Below are positions 13,901-25,255 of a stretch of 64,000 bases of DNA, in pieces. A program made the position numbers and the translations under genes. Within the stretch, counting starts at the first letter, position 1. Each line of letters starts with the position of its first letter. The DNA lies in the NCBI GenBank assembly GCA_038503065.1, contig JBCAMK010000015.1, forward strand, positions 1,674,001 through 1,738,000. The letters run 5' to 3'. This DNA comes from Paragyromitra xinjiangensis. Taxonomy: Eukaryota; Ascomycota; Pezizomycetes; Pezizales; Discinaceae. The notes under the pieces were generated by a model that saw only the letters and a list, made by a program, of their open reading frames with translations, was not told the DNA's origin and did no database searches.

Positions 13901-15400
13901 AAGCTGTGACATCAGTAGGGTACTACCTTGCACGGCATGATGCTTGATCGAGGTAGATAATGAGAAGACTACCCGAGTGGTATTAGATTTCACTCCTAAG
14001 GCTAATATGTCTGCCATTACCGTTGCCAGGCTTCTGACTGGTTGGGTTTGCTGGGATTCTAACATCCACTTGGGTCTTTGCGTTTTTATGGCACGGCACG
14101 TACGTCAATGTTTGTCTTAGTTGGCTGCTAGCCAAGGATTTTAAACCCGACGGGGGAGGAAAGATTTTCCGGCTGTGAGGTTTTTCCCGTTCGGTAAGGT
14201 TTCCTTTTTTGAATACGGTTCGGCTGGGTTGTCTGATAATGTTCTGCGGGTTGAGATCGGCTAGCGGTGAAGAGTATAGTAGATGATGCTTTAAGTGGAA
14301 CCCTAAATAAGGATCGAATGTTCCTCACACCGGGTAGATACTGGTAAGGAGCTCTTAAGGGAACGAGGGGGAAGAGAAAGTGCTGGGGAAGAACCCAGAC
14401 CTTGAGTTTGATACTACCTACACCACAGCAGAGGACAGCTAAAAGGCTAGTTAGTTGCGAGGAATTGGGCGTTTTCTCCCACTAATGAGAACCAAAGGCG
14501 AGATAAAATCCTCAGGCAACAGCTTGAGGATAGATTTCATGCAAGTAAAAATGTTGATATCTACGGACATCTCGTGGCGGTTGCAAGCATAATAGCCAAG
14601 AAACGAGGCAGTAGGTCTCAGTACTATGAATCGCTGATTCCCATCAGAAAATAACGCTTTCACGATTGTCCACCACTATCTGATGGTAAAGACCTACTAT
14701 CTTACGTACGAATATGGTATGATTTCCAAATATCGGCGAGTTGCCCGATGTTCCCCGCCACCTAGGACCTAGAAAAGCGAGATTTCGCCTCCATGTTAGA
14801 CTTGTAGGCACCACCTCAGATAGACGAGAGGAAGCGGGTAAAGAAACAAGCGGTATTATGTTCTTGCATGCTGTACGAGTCCTGCCACATCTAGCCGGCG
14901 AACGTTCCGGTTACACAAATCTTGAATGCCAAAGACTTGGGAAGGAATAATCCGGGGAAAGATCCGCGCCACAGTGCCACCCTCAGCGTCGGGGAAGAAT
15001 GTGGGGCAGCACCTACCCTTGAACCCTGAATCCCCGCGTCAAATTCCCCAGATGTTCCAGCTCGTCGGACTTAGTTCCGAGCTGATCCCACGAAGGGCAA
15101 ATGTCGGGGAAATAAACTAGCCACGGTCCTCGTTGAACCTGTTGTATTTGCTTTTTGGATCTCGCCGGTTCGCGCTTTGCTGAGGCTTCAGTCTCGGAGA
15201 AATGTCCACTTGTGAACCTTGCGACCAGCCGGCCGGCCGGTTATAGCTTGTTTGATATAAGACTGTAATAATGACGGCTCGAATATAAAGAGTAGTCGAC
15301 GGCCCCGAATTGTGAACATAATCTCCACTATCAACGTCAAGCAAGAGGATCTTCTTACTGAGACCAGCTTCGCGATCTAGAACCAGCCAGATACCAATTC
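10990..15400. other. Gene-poor intergenic stretch
   Basis: No supported coding region lies between the GH72 gene and the sugar permease. The open frames are short and unspliceable. It contains one TA-flanked inverted-repeat element (12416-12773). A GTTTGTTT microsatellite occurs near 11378. The rest is unremarkable. Confidence 0.6.
12416..12773. mobile_element. TA-flanked MITE-like element, 358 bp
   Basis: Terminal inverted repeats of about 32 bp are visible. The left end starts TACGAAGGGTGCACAAAAG at 12416, and the reverse complement of the right end starts TACGAAGGGTACACAAAAG at 12773. Both ends begin with TA. The interior is AT-rich and non-coding. The structure fits a Tc1/mariner or pogo non-autonomous element; no matching transposase is in the window. 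Confidence 0.75.
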
Positions 15401-15403
15401 GAT

Positions 15404-16958
15404 ATGGCCATCAAGAAGCCCCAGAAGGTTACCGTCTCGGATGATGAAGTCACTGCCGCCGGTCACTTGACACTTAGACAGTCACTGTTTCCGGTCTTTT
15501 TGGTTACGATTTTGTTTTTCTTGTGGGGGTTTGCCTATGGATTGTTGGATGTACTGAATAAGGTCTGTATACTTTTTCCCTCAATTGATGGGAAATGGAC
15601 TAATACGGTAACTAGCATTTCCAAGAAGTCCTTCATATCTCCAGAGCTCAAAGTTCAGGTTTGCAGGGTGCATACTTCGGGTTCGTATTTGTCCTTCCCT
15701 AATCGACTATTTTCTGACCCCGAATAGAGCATACTTCATTGGTCCTATGACATTCTCCGGCTGGATCCTACGTCGTTATGGCTACAAAGTAACCTTCATG
15801 ACCGGCCTCGTAATCTACGGTATCGGTGCATTAATGTTCTGGCCCTCAGGACTAAAAGAATCCTTCCCCGGCTTCTGCGGCAGCATGTTTATCGTCGGAT
15901 GTGGTCTCTCAACACTTGAGACTGCTGCAAACCCTTACATTGCCGTTTGTGGACCTCCAAAGTACATGGAAATGCGTATGAACCTGGCACAAGCTGTCCA
16001 GGGTATGGGTACTGTCCTAGCACCCATTCTTGCATCCCACGTCTTCTTCAAGAACGTCTCCGGATCTGCACTCCAGAGCGTCCAGTGGGTATACCTAGCA
16101 ATCGCCATCTTCGTCTTCATCCTCGCCGTCGTATTCTATTTCGCCCCAATCGTAACCCCCCCCCACACCCCCCCACACCCCCTACAACACTAACAAAACC
16201 AACAGCCCGAAATCACCGACGCAGACATGGCCCTCCAAGTCAAAGACACCACAACCGCAGGCGCCACCACCTCCGACGCCCGCCCAATCTGGAAACAACA
16301 CGTTCTAATCTGGGGAGTCCTCGCCCAATTCTGCTACGTCGGGTCTCAATGCGCCTGCGCCGGCTTCTTCATCAACTACGTCGTTGAAGCCAAACCCGGG
16401 CTCTCCTCCGCATCAGGCTCAAACTTCCTCTCAATAGCCCAAGGCACCTTCGCCGTCGGTCGATTCCTCGCAGGTTTCAGCATGAAGTTCATAAAGCCCC
16501 GCCACATCCTCCTCGTCTTCCTCGCCGGATGTCTCTCCTGCAGCGCCGCGGCCATGAACCAGCGTGGTGATACCGCAGTTGCATTGATGTGTCTGGTGCT
16601 GTTCTTTGAGTCGTGTTGTTTCCCGACTATATTCTCGTTATCCCTGCGTGGGCTGGGACGACATACGAAACGGGGTGCGTCGTTTTTGGTTGCTGCCGTG
16701 TGTGGTGGCGCTGTGTTCCCGCCGTTGATGGGGGTTGTGGCGGATTCGAGGGATTCGACGAGGTTTGCATTGTGTGTGCCGCTTGCGGGGTTTATTGCTG
16801 CGTTCTCGTTCCCGATATATCTTAATTTGTTTGAGAGGGAGAGGTTGGATGGGTATGGGAAGAGTAGTGTTGGGGTTGAGAAGTCGGGGGATGATGAGAC
16901 TGGGAGTATTGAGGGGTTTGAGAAGGGGGGTGGTGATGTGAGGGTTGAGGATGTTTGA
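15404..16958 (+). CDS. FHS-family MFS permease (L-fucose/glucose-galactose permease-like)
   Basis: Predicted proton-coupled sugar importer of the plasma membrane, in the fucose-galactose-glucose:H+ symporter family of the major facilitator superfamily. Four exons are predicted: 15404-15562, 15616-15680, 15728-16151 and 16206-16958, giving 466 residues. The first membrane segment carries the family-like FLWGFAYGLLDVLNKHFQ. It is followed by GAYFGAYFIGPMTFSGW and about eleven further hydrophobic segments. The C-terminus is short, acidic and Gly-rich. Exon 2 is only 65 nt, and the second intron again uses a GTTCGT donor. The third intron holds C-runs. The gene converges tail to tail on the Git1-like permease. 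The exact sugar cannot be told from sequence. Confidence 0.9.
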
Positions 16959-17050
16959 TGGGTGGGATGGGTTTGGGTTTTTGGATTGGCGTTTGTGGGG
17001 TTATGATGATCATGGGTTTTGATAATAGAAATATATGATTTCTCTTCCAT

Positions 17051-17610
17051 TTGGTATGCGAGTGATTTTTGATGACGATGGAATCATTAACGAATGCACT
17101 AGTGATTTCCTGGCCTTTATAACGCAGTAGTGATTAGTTATCGACCGTGGTACAATATAGGGCAGTGCCAGGAATAACCATAGTGAGGATGTGGTGATAT
17201 CTACAGCCAGTTGAGAAAGGTATTTTCGTGGCTGCGGGTTAAATTACAGTTCTGTGACCCCTTGGGTTCTGATGGCGGTATGTTACGCTGTTGCGTACCA
17301 AGCACAAGCTGGCTTAATTTCTTTGGGATGTTTCTGTTTGTACTCTTTACTAGTCTCGCTCCTTGAGTAGATGCTCATTCAATCAAACTGTCTGTAGCAG
17401 GATATTAACAAAGGGCTCTCCATTTACTCGTTTGTCAGTGACTCTCATCACCTGTTACTTCACCCTTAAGTACCATAAACGTTTCTTGCCAAGAGTTTCT
17501 ACTTTCATTATCCTAGCTAATACATCTCATTTTTCCCCATTCCCATCTCGAGTCTCATTAAGTTCATACCCACCCACCCCAGTTCTATCATTACTCACCC
17601 ACCATCACCT
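17051..17610. other. Intergenic region between convergent permeases
   Basis: This stretch separates the 3' ends of the FHS permease and the Git1-like permease. It presumably holds both 3' UTRs. I see no gene, repeat or clear terminator signal in it. Confidence 0.5.
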
Positions 17611-17611
17611 C

Positions 17612-19363
17612 TCACCCCACCTTCTCCCCCTCCTCCACACTCCCCCTACTAATCTCCTCATCATCCCTCTCCTTCACCCCCAACCGTCCCACATCCCACC
17701 CCTGTCTCTGCAAATACTCTCTAAACCTCAAATCCTCCGTCACAATCGTATCCTGCCCAATCCGGGGAATAAAAAGCACCGCCAAAACCGCCGAAAACAC
17801 ACACAAGCTACTCGAAACCCAAAACGGCGCCTGATTCCCAGCAATCGTATCCGCGCCCCCAGCACGCTTAATAATTTCCGGGAAAACCCAAGTCCCAACG
17901 AACGCGCCAATCTACGTCTCGTTAGTTACTGTTGCGGGAGGGAGAGGGGAGGGGAGGGGGACTTTTCCGATTGCGGCGGCGATACCGTAGTATTGGCCTC
18001 TGATGGCTGTTGCGGAGGTCTTGGATGCGATAAGGCCGATGTTGTCGCCGGGACCTAGCTCGCCGAAGGTGAGGAAGAGACCGTAGACGACTGTGAAGGC
18101 TGCGACGTATTGTGCGGTTGCGAGGTATCTGTAGCATCCGGCCATGATGTAGCCTAGTGCTGCTTGGAGGAGGAGGCCGGTAACGAGACACCATTTAGGT
18201 CCGATGATGTCGGAGAGGAAGGCGCCGAGGAAGGCGCCGGGGATGTACTAAGGGGGTTAGTGGGGGTTATGGATGGAAGGGAGGACGTACGAAGAGGTTG
18301 AGGACTACGTTCCAGCCGAAGGATTTGTAGAGTGATTGGTTTGGGATCACGAATGTTAAGATCGAGGAGCTGTAGATACCCGCTGAATATACAGAGAACT
18401 ATAACCATCAGCTACCGAGTGATAGTATCTCAACACGCCACTCACATCGTAGATGAACCAGATCAACGACACGACCGTTAATCTGAACCAATAAAACTTT
18501 ATAACCAGCAAATAAGGAGTCTTCGTCCTCGCCATAGAATTCTTCTTCGTCTGCTCAGGTTCATGGAGTCGTGCACGGAGGAAGAATAACATGAACGGGG
18601 GGATGATCCCAAGTCCTAACGAGATCCTCCAGTTCGCACGAAGATGGTCCTCGCCGAGGATCCATAGGAATACTAGCGGTACGAACGCGCTGACTACGAA
18701 GCCGAGGTCGATCATGAGGTTCGTGAAGAATATGAACCATCTGTTCCGTGTCCCTTTCTGGATCTCGCCGGTGGCTTCAGCTGCTGCGACGGAGCCTGCA
18801 GGGTATTCTCCTCCAATTCCGATTCCTGCTGGGTGTTAGATGTTGGAGGGAGGAGGGATTGAGGTACGGACCGAGGAAGAAACGACAGACGGTTAGCATC
18901 AGGAAGATGCCTTGGGGTGTGCCACCGCCGTAGCTGCCGGTGCAGAGTGATGCGAAGATTATCAAGATGATGGCAGAGATTGTCATGGCAAATTTCCGAG
19001 AATAGTTATCAGCGAGCCAGCCGAAGAATAGTTGCCCGACGACAGTGCCGGCGAATGCGATCGAAGAGACATTTTGTGAGGCGTGGGAGTTCTTGTAGTC
19101 GTCTGGGTAGATTTTTGCTAGCATCGTGTTCACGGTACCGATAACCTACCATCATCAGCTGTATTCTCGAATGAAGCGGAGAGGGAGCATACCCCGTTCA
19201 GATATCCATCAGAATATAGTCCAGCACCACAGGCAAACACCGGCCATAGTCGCTGCCATTTCGATTTTTCTGGCGGAGCAGCATTAGTCGGGTCGTTAGG
19301 ATCAACAGCATCTATGTCCTGGATAACGGACGTCTCCTTCGGGGTATTAAATGGATTCCGCAT
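17612..19363 (-). CDS. Git1-like glycerophosphodiester / phosphate-family MFS permease
   Basis: Predicted importer of glycerophosphoinositol, glycerophosphocholine or related phosphodiesters (phosphate:H+ symporter branch of the MFS), supplying phosphate and lipid head groups. Six exons on the minus strand: 19363-19193, 19145-18872, 18825-18446, 18398-18291, 18247-17963 and 17911-17612, giving 505 residues, close to yeast Git1 size. Motifs include [13 protein letters not shown] in the first helix, [12 protein letters not shown] (MFS loop 2-3) and [20 protein letters not shown], the family signature. The hydrophilic tail after FIPRIGQDT is charged. The start at 19363 is chosen because it precedes the family-like N-terminus; an upstream in-frame ATG at 19420 would add a hydrophobic extension. 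Substrate choice is inferred from family resemblance only. Confidence 0.9.
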
Positions 19364-19420
19364 CTTAGTTCTACAGGAGGTTTGATGTAGATCACTCGAG
19401 GAGGGGAAGAGAAACAACAA

Positions 19421-20356
19421 CAGCTAGTCTCCCTCACTTTATACCATGCAAGTTAACCCCCGCATGCGCTACCGATGGATGGGGATGTTTTATTTTGTTG
19501 TATCTACCTGCCTACATTGATATCTCCAATCTCTCATCCTTTCCCCATTAGGAGGTGGATCTCCGAGATCTTGGTTGACCACGGGACTGTCGGTTGCCAC
19601 TTGAGAGGAGGTGCAGAAGGTTGTGTTACGGGGAGTTATTAACATGCAGACCGAATAAGCAGCAATCCTTATCACGCTCAGCCCGATACTACTTCAACTA
19701 GAATAACCTGCCTCCCACGTGTGGCGACATCAGTAGGAAATCTCCGGTGCGGGTGTGGGCGTTCCTATCGAGATTAGGTGTGCTTACACTTAGTGGAACC
19801 TGCTGGGTTAGGGCTGCAGGACGTTTTCAGCCATACGTTGGTGGTGTATGAGACACGTGCGGTGGGACCCTTTTGTTTCTGGTGTGATCGAGGTTAGGGA
19901 ATCATAGTAACATGTGCTGTCGTAATGCTGAGTCAAACAGTGGCTTTGAAAATGGTTAGAAGATTTCATCGGGAAACAATTGGCCAATCAATTCATGGGA
20001 TCTTTCCTGTTGATGTCGAGACTGCTGTTTATTGGTAGTGGCACATATAGGATGAAGGAACTCAACTATGGAGGCTTTGGGGGGGTTTTCAGTCTGTTGA
20101 CCATCAAGTTCCTTTGAGAGATGGGAAAGATCCAGGGACTTCGGATGGAACTGTAGAAACTACATCTAGACCTCTAGTTGCTAATTCCCTTCTTTGCTGC
20201 CTTCCATAATAATCACAGGAATGGAGACCATCTTTTAGGGCTTGATTTCACTAGCTTGACGGTCTTTGAGAAGCCTTCGTATGGAGAAAGTACAGTATGA
20301 ATCAATTACTCTGGGAGCCAGCCCCATATATACAAAACCCCACCTCCTACAGTCCA
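19421..20356. other. Intergenic region, no supported gene
   Basis: Upstream DNA of the Git1-like gene followed by downstream DNA of the CENP-B-type gene. Open frames are short and have no domain resemblance. No repeats stand out. Confidence 0.5.
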
Positions 20357-20978
20357 CTACGAATCCTTCAACTCCTCCTCCTGTACAACCTTCTGCACCC
20401 GATTAGGTCTAGGCCTATGAATCGACATATTATGTCTCGAAAGAAAATTATTAAGCCAGCTCACAGAAAACATAAACTCGCCATTCCCCTTCTCAGGATA
20501 CAACCTCCTAAACCTCTCTTTACACGTAACCCTAAACCACCCTCTCCTCACCACCCTCCCTTCCTCCTTCCTCCTCAAAAACTCCTGATACAATTGAACT
20601 CCCACCATCAGCCAAACAGTCTAGCAGGGGGGGGGGGAAACAAATACCTTCCAACGCAGGCCACTTAATCGTCCCCTCCATCAGCCGTCTTCGATCCCCA
20701 GCCTCACATTTAAGTAGTTCATCCTCCATATCCCGCCAGTTTGAGATACTACCCAGCGGGATACCGCCAAAGTACTGCGAGACCTCACGGATCGTGGGAC
20801 ATCGCAGCTCGGTCGAGCCCTCGGTTAGCGGGATTGAAGGGGTGGCCCAGTAGCTGAGGACCTGCAGCTTCTTCTGCGCGTTGTAGGAGCGACGGGCTTT
20901 AGTTTTGAGGGGTGGAGGGATTGCGCGTGGGTTTTGAGAGGCAGTGAGACGTTTTGGGCCGGGACGTTGGGATGCCAT
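20357..20978 (-). CDS. CENP-B/pogo-type helix-turn-helix protein lacking a transposase domain
   Basis: Two exons, 20978-20648 and 20598-20357, give a 190-residue protein. The 49-nt intron starts GTATTTG, contains a long C-run and a CTGAT branch-like site, and keeps phase. Residues about 30-110 form a Psq-like first helix-turn-helix (RRSYNAQKKLQVLSYW, then REVSQYFGGIPLGSISNW). Residues about 105-175 form a CENP-B second DNA-binding unit (WPALEVQLYQEFLRRK, RRGWFRVTCKERF, FSVSWLNNFLSRHNMSIHR). This is the N-terminal half of pogo/Fot1 transposases. The DDE catalytic half is missing, because a stop follows at EEELKDS. It could be a truncated transposase or a host DNA-binding protein derived from one. 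A TA-flanked MITE lies about 490 bp upstream. Confidence 0.75.
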
Positions 20979-21874
20979 GGTGTTGATGGAGGTTGGAGTT
21001 GGCGGAGTGAGGGTGATAAGGTTGTCGTCATGAGATTCGGCCTATCATGTTTGGACCGGTTGGCGATATCTTATGTGGGTTCGTCTGAGATCGTGGTGGC
21101 TTGGAGATGGGGTTTGATTGGTTGGTGGAGTTGACAGGTCATGAGGGTTTGTTGCCGAGCCCTAGGTTGTGGTGGTGATCATGTTTTATACTTTAATTTG
21201 ACTTCGGTGGGGTGGTGGGGTGCGGCTGTTATGCAGGTGGTTGTCGGGCACGATAAGAGCTGAGCTAGGGATCGGACTTGTAATAATCCTGTATTGTAAT
21301 TTATTGTATTTTATGTATTATAAGATAAACTCATATAGTATCACTCGCGGACCATCCAGAAGCATACTGAAGCCTTCTATAGTCCATTTTGAACCATGTA
21401 CAGCTTTCAGCTCCTTACCCTCGTCGATTGCTGCAGAACTTCTACAAACGAGTCCTTGCATACATATTTACTCGTAATTGACTGACGTTTGTGCACCAGG
21501 CTGGGCCTGCATACCATACAAAATCATAGGAAGTGTATGGGGCACGGGCCCAGCCCGGTGCACAAACGTCAGTCATTTACGAGTATAAGACAGAAACAGA
21601 GCTGAAGCTCTACTAACCAACCAATCATTTCCGCATCTACGAAGCATAGTTGTGTTCGAAATTGTTATTACTGACCTCAACACACCACAAGAGAACCAAA
21701 CCCTCTGATCCAACCGTTAGATGCAGTGTAAGATTCTTCAGCCGCGGTCTCAGCTCTGGGGTAATCTCTTCCCGCGATTATGGTTTTCATATAATTGAGG
21801 TCCACGTCTCTTCAAACCAATCTCAAAATCCACTCCCTGTCGGACCCTCTAGTCTCCCTCTTTACCACACCAAA
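20979..21874. other. Divergent intergenic region
   Basis: This region lies between the CENP-B-type gene (leftward) and the first HAD hydrolase (rightward), so it should contain both promoters. Apart from the MITE at 21469-21585 I see no gene or strong regulatory motif. Confidence 0.5.
21469..21585. mobile_element. TA-flanked foldback MITE, 117 bp
   Basis: Nearly the whole element is an inverted repeat. The left arm starts TACTCGTAATTGACTGACG at 21469, and the reverse complement of the right arm starts TACTCGTAAATGACTGACG at 21585. Arms of about 40 bp surround a short loop. Both ends begin with TA, as expected for Tc1/mariner/pogo derivatives. It lies between the CENP-B-type gene and the first HAD gene. 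Confidence 0.8.
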
Positions 21875-23135
21875 ATGGCCCTAACACTCCAACTGTGTCG
21901 TCCCCTCCTCCGAAACCTCCCACGCACCCTCCGCCCCCTCCGCCCCATAATCCCCCGGGCCCTATCCACACGCCCACTACCCCCAATCCCCGAAAAACCC
22001 TCAATCCCCATCGGGGTAATCCCAAACTTCGCCTTCGCCTTCGAGTAAGTCTCCCCTCCTCCCTAAAAACACAACTAACGCCTCCAGCATCGACGGCACA
22101 ATATCCATCAGCTCCGTCCCAATCCCAGAAGCCAAGACCGCCCTCAACCACATCTACAACCTCGGCATCCAATCCATCTTCATCACCAACGGCGGCGGTC
22201 AATCCGAACGCTCCCGGGCAGAATCCCTAACCCGGAGCTTCAACGTCCCCGTTGACCCATCCCAAGTCATACAATGCCACACCCCATTCAAAGACCTGGT
22301 TCCAAACGGATACAAAACCGTTCTAGTCATGGGAGGGGAGGAAGCGAAATGCCGTAGTATCGCACAGGTGTATGGGTTTGAAAGAGTCGTGTTACCGTGT
22401 GATATCCTCTACGATGATCCTCTGGTCTCGCCGTTCTCGGTCGATCCGAAGCCGAGTTATGCGGAGCCGTTGCCACCGGGAGATGTCAAGATTGATGTGG
22501 TGTTGGTTTTTGATGATTCGAGGGATTGGGCGTTGGATTTGCAGTTGTTGTTGGATGTGGCGTTGTCGGATCGTGGGAGGTTGAAGACACGACGGCCGGC
22601 GGGGTCGAAGGAGCTGAATATTCCGATTTATTTCGCGAATCCGGATTTACTATGGCCGAATGGGTATGGGGCCACTCAGACTGATAAGTCCGGTCTGCCG
22701 AGGTTGGGGCTTGGTGGGTTTAGGACGTTGTTCGAAGCGGAGTATAAGGCGATGCAGAATACGTATGCTGGGTTGCCGGATTTGAAGTGTGAGGTTATTG
22801 GGAAGCCGTATGCTACGACGTATGTATATGCGGAGGAGACGCTGCTTGTTTGGTGGGATAAGCAGATGGGGAGGGCGAAGTTGAGTAGTTCGGAGTATCC
22901 CGTTAAGACGGTTTATATGATTGGGGATAACCCGGCTTCAGATATAAAGGGTGCTAGTGATTTTAATGGGAAGGGGCAGGCGGAGTGGAGTGGTATTCTG
23001 GTGAAAACTGGACTTTACAAGGGCGAGGGTCCTACGTTTGGGGCGAAAAAGATTGCTGATAACGCACTTGACGGCGTGAATTGGGCTATTCAGAATGAGA
23101 TAGAGAAGCTGCGTCAGAAAGGTGTGGAGGTTTGA
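21875..23135 (+). CDS. HAD-superfamily hydrolase, CECR5/HDHD5 type (copy 1)
   Basis: Two exons, 21875-22044 and 22088-23135, give 405 residues. The N-terminus is Arg/Pro/Leu-rich (LCRPLLRNLPRTLRPLRP) and fits a mitochondrial targeting sequence. HAD motif I is FAFDIDGTI, with the nucleophile Asp codon split by the intron. Motif II is FITNGGG. The C-terminal cap/core has IGDNPASDIKGA, the motif IV acidic pair. Fungal homologues such as yeast YKR070W are mitochondrial proteins of unknown substrate, so only a phosphatase-like fold is predicted. The start ATG is chosen because it begins the presequence shared with the tandem copy at 25256. No operon-like arrangement. Confidence 0.92.
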
Positions 23136-25255
23136 TCAGTGATAACAAACTGACAGATACATGTATCTCTATTTTCGGTGTTATCAAAGGAATGGCCGTC
23201 AATACACTCTTGTCTGATGAGAAATATCTCCTGCTCTCGTTCACTTCTGAGAAATATTTCGTCAAAGTCAGCGGTAGTGCCAGCTAAATGTTGACCGTAA
23301 CAACGAAAGCCAGTGAGTGACCGGCATTATAGAATGACTCAGTGAACCTTTCCCGTGGAAGCCAATATATTTCATCGAGAACCACAACGACCATACGGCT
23401 AAAGAAATTCGAATGAAAGTGATCGTTCAATCGTTTTGCCCGAGTAGCTGCGAACACACGAGCGCTCTGGCACCCACCCCGTGACACTTTGAAGAATGTA
23501 TCGTCCTTCGTGGGAGCTGATATATTGCCGAGAAATATTATGATTTTGCGACCGAGTTGAATGGGATTGTAGTGAAGCCCTCGATCCTTATCCGAGTGGT
23601 TGTGAATATCGAATTCATCTACCTCGCCTGTGACACTTTGGATGCAATTCATAAAGTAGCACTGGTGTTGGATAGTTTTCCATAATAACGAATTACTGTT
23701 GCATTTCTGTCCTTCGCTTCAGTGAAAAATGGAGTTTTTTGAAGCCATTGCTAATGCCTATGCAACTTCTTTTTGTACTGGGGTCCTCCCGATACCCATA
23801 GATCTACATCGCGGAGCATTTAATGCCTTGGTCTTTGTTAAGGCTTTGTATCCATAATAGCAAAAATAGTTCCTATTAATATCCGCTAGCGAAATTCTAA
23901 CTTGTTGAATGCATTAATTGGCCTTGGTCCAGGTTTGGTGATGCCTGCTAGCCTGGATAGCTAGGATAAAGGACCAGACTCAAATGTAGAAAAGCAAGTA
24001 AGCGTTGTGTTGGTTTCGGTTCGAAGTGAGCTAACAAGGTTGACCCAGAATACGTATGTTTAGGATCCTTCTGATTAATGCAGCGGATTGCGATTAGCTT
24101 TTCTAGATGTGGTAAACGCCTTATCTTGTGAGAATGACGGGGAGATCTAATTATTGGGACGATTTGATAGCGGGTACTGTCAATGACCTCCTCGTCTCTT
24201 CGTCGACTCGGTGAATTATATGAGTCGGAGGACTGATAGGAGGGTGTGAATAAACCGCCCTCTGGGCAGGAGCTGGAGAATCGTGTACTTTGCGTCTTGC
24301 TGGCTAGAATTCATAGGATAGCTATGCTCTACGTCTGAGAGGCAATAAATCCAGTAGGTTACGCTCTTGGCGGGATGGCAAAACTTTGATTGCCAATAAT
24401 CAAAGTGTTAACTCAGTGATGCAGTCACCGGTGAAACTAGAGGTGGTGTTAGCTAATGTTCATGATTCTGTGATTATCCGATTGAGGTGCTTACTGTCGT
24501 GGTCTCGGCAATTGATCGTTAGCAGCACCACAAAGGTTATAAAGTTAGGATTGTGAATGGTAAATTCCTCCTTTCCTGAGATGAGACTTTCCAGAATATT
24601 GCTTTTCGAGATGGGTTATCCAGACAAGTCTTAGCAGTTTGATGGAGCGAATACTATTGGTTGTGATCTCGGGTTCGCTCAATGTTAGAAGTGAAACAGA
24701 TTGACCTCAGATATATCCATGACAGGCCTCAGCTTAGCACCCTACCGCTGAATGGAGGATTGTAATAGTGCAGAATCTGTAATCTGAATAGTAAAATGTT
24801 GGTGCCCTGTCGCCATAGATTAGTCTATTCGAGCAGTCTTCTTAGATGGGATAAAATTGAAAACCCACTTTTCGTCTGGACTGATGTTAAGGATGAACGA
24901 TGATGTGTGAAGACAAACATTGCGGTATGGAAATGTCGCTCCAGACTTTCCAGAATATAACCCTAGTAGAGCTTTCATAAACCAGCCTATAGAAGCACAT
25001 GTAGATGTGGTGAATTAATGGTCGAATGGAATCCGTGGTTGAATGACAAGGGTGATGGATGGAGAGAAGAGGATGGTTGTTGAGCAGAGAGGTGAGACAA
25101 GCAGAACGGCTACAGGGCTCAACGCCAACGCCAAGAGAGATCTCTAGCACAGACCACACCTTATCCGGTTATCATCAAACTTCATCTTTAACTTCAACCT
25201 CACTCTTCATCCTCAACATAGAATACCATTGAACCGTATTCCCAGAGACCCCATC
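23136..25255. other. Spacer between the tandem HAD genes
   Basis: About 2.1 kb without a supported gene. A 122-codon open frame on the minus strand near 23284-23652 has no recognisable domain. A short hairpin around ACTTTGATT lies near 24386. The spacer presumably holds the promoter of the second HAD gene near 25150-25255. Confidence 0.5.

Noticed and set aside
16376..17050. Long Pro/Thr-rich minus-strand frame over the FHS permease 3' end
   Set aside because: It is the antisense shadow of the permease exon, whose frame encodes clear membrane segments.
20621..20647. 27-nt intron in the CENP-B-type gene
   Set aside because: Too short for a fungal intron and breaks phase; the 49-nt alternative (20647-20599) keeps phase and restores WPALEVQLYQEF.
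23284..23652. 122-codon minus-strand open frame between the HAD genes
   Set aside because: No domain resemblance, no spliceable partner exons and no related copy in the window; most likely a chance frame.
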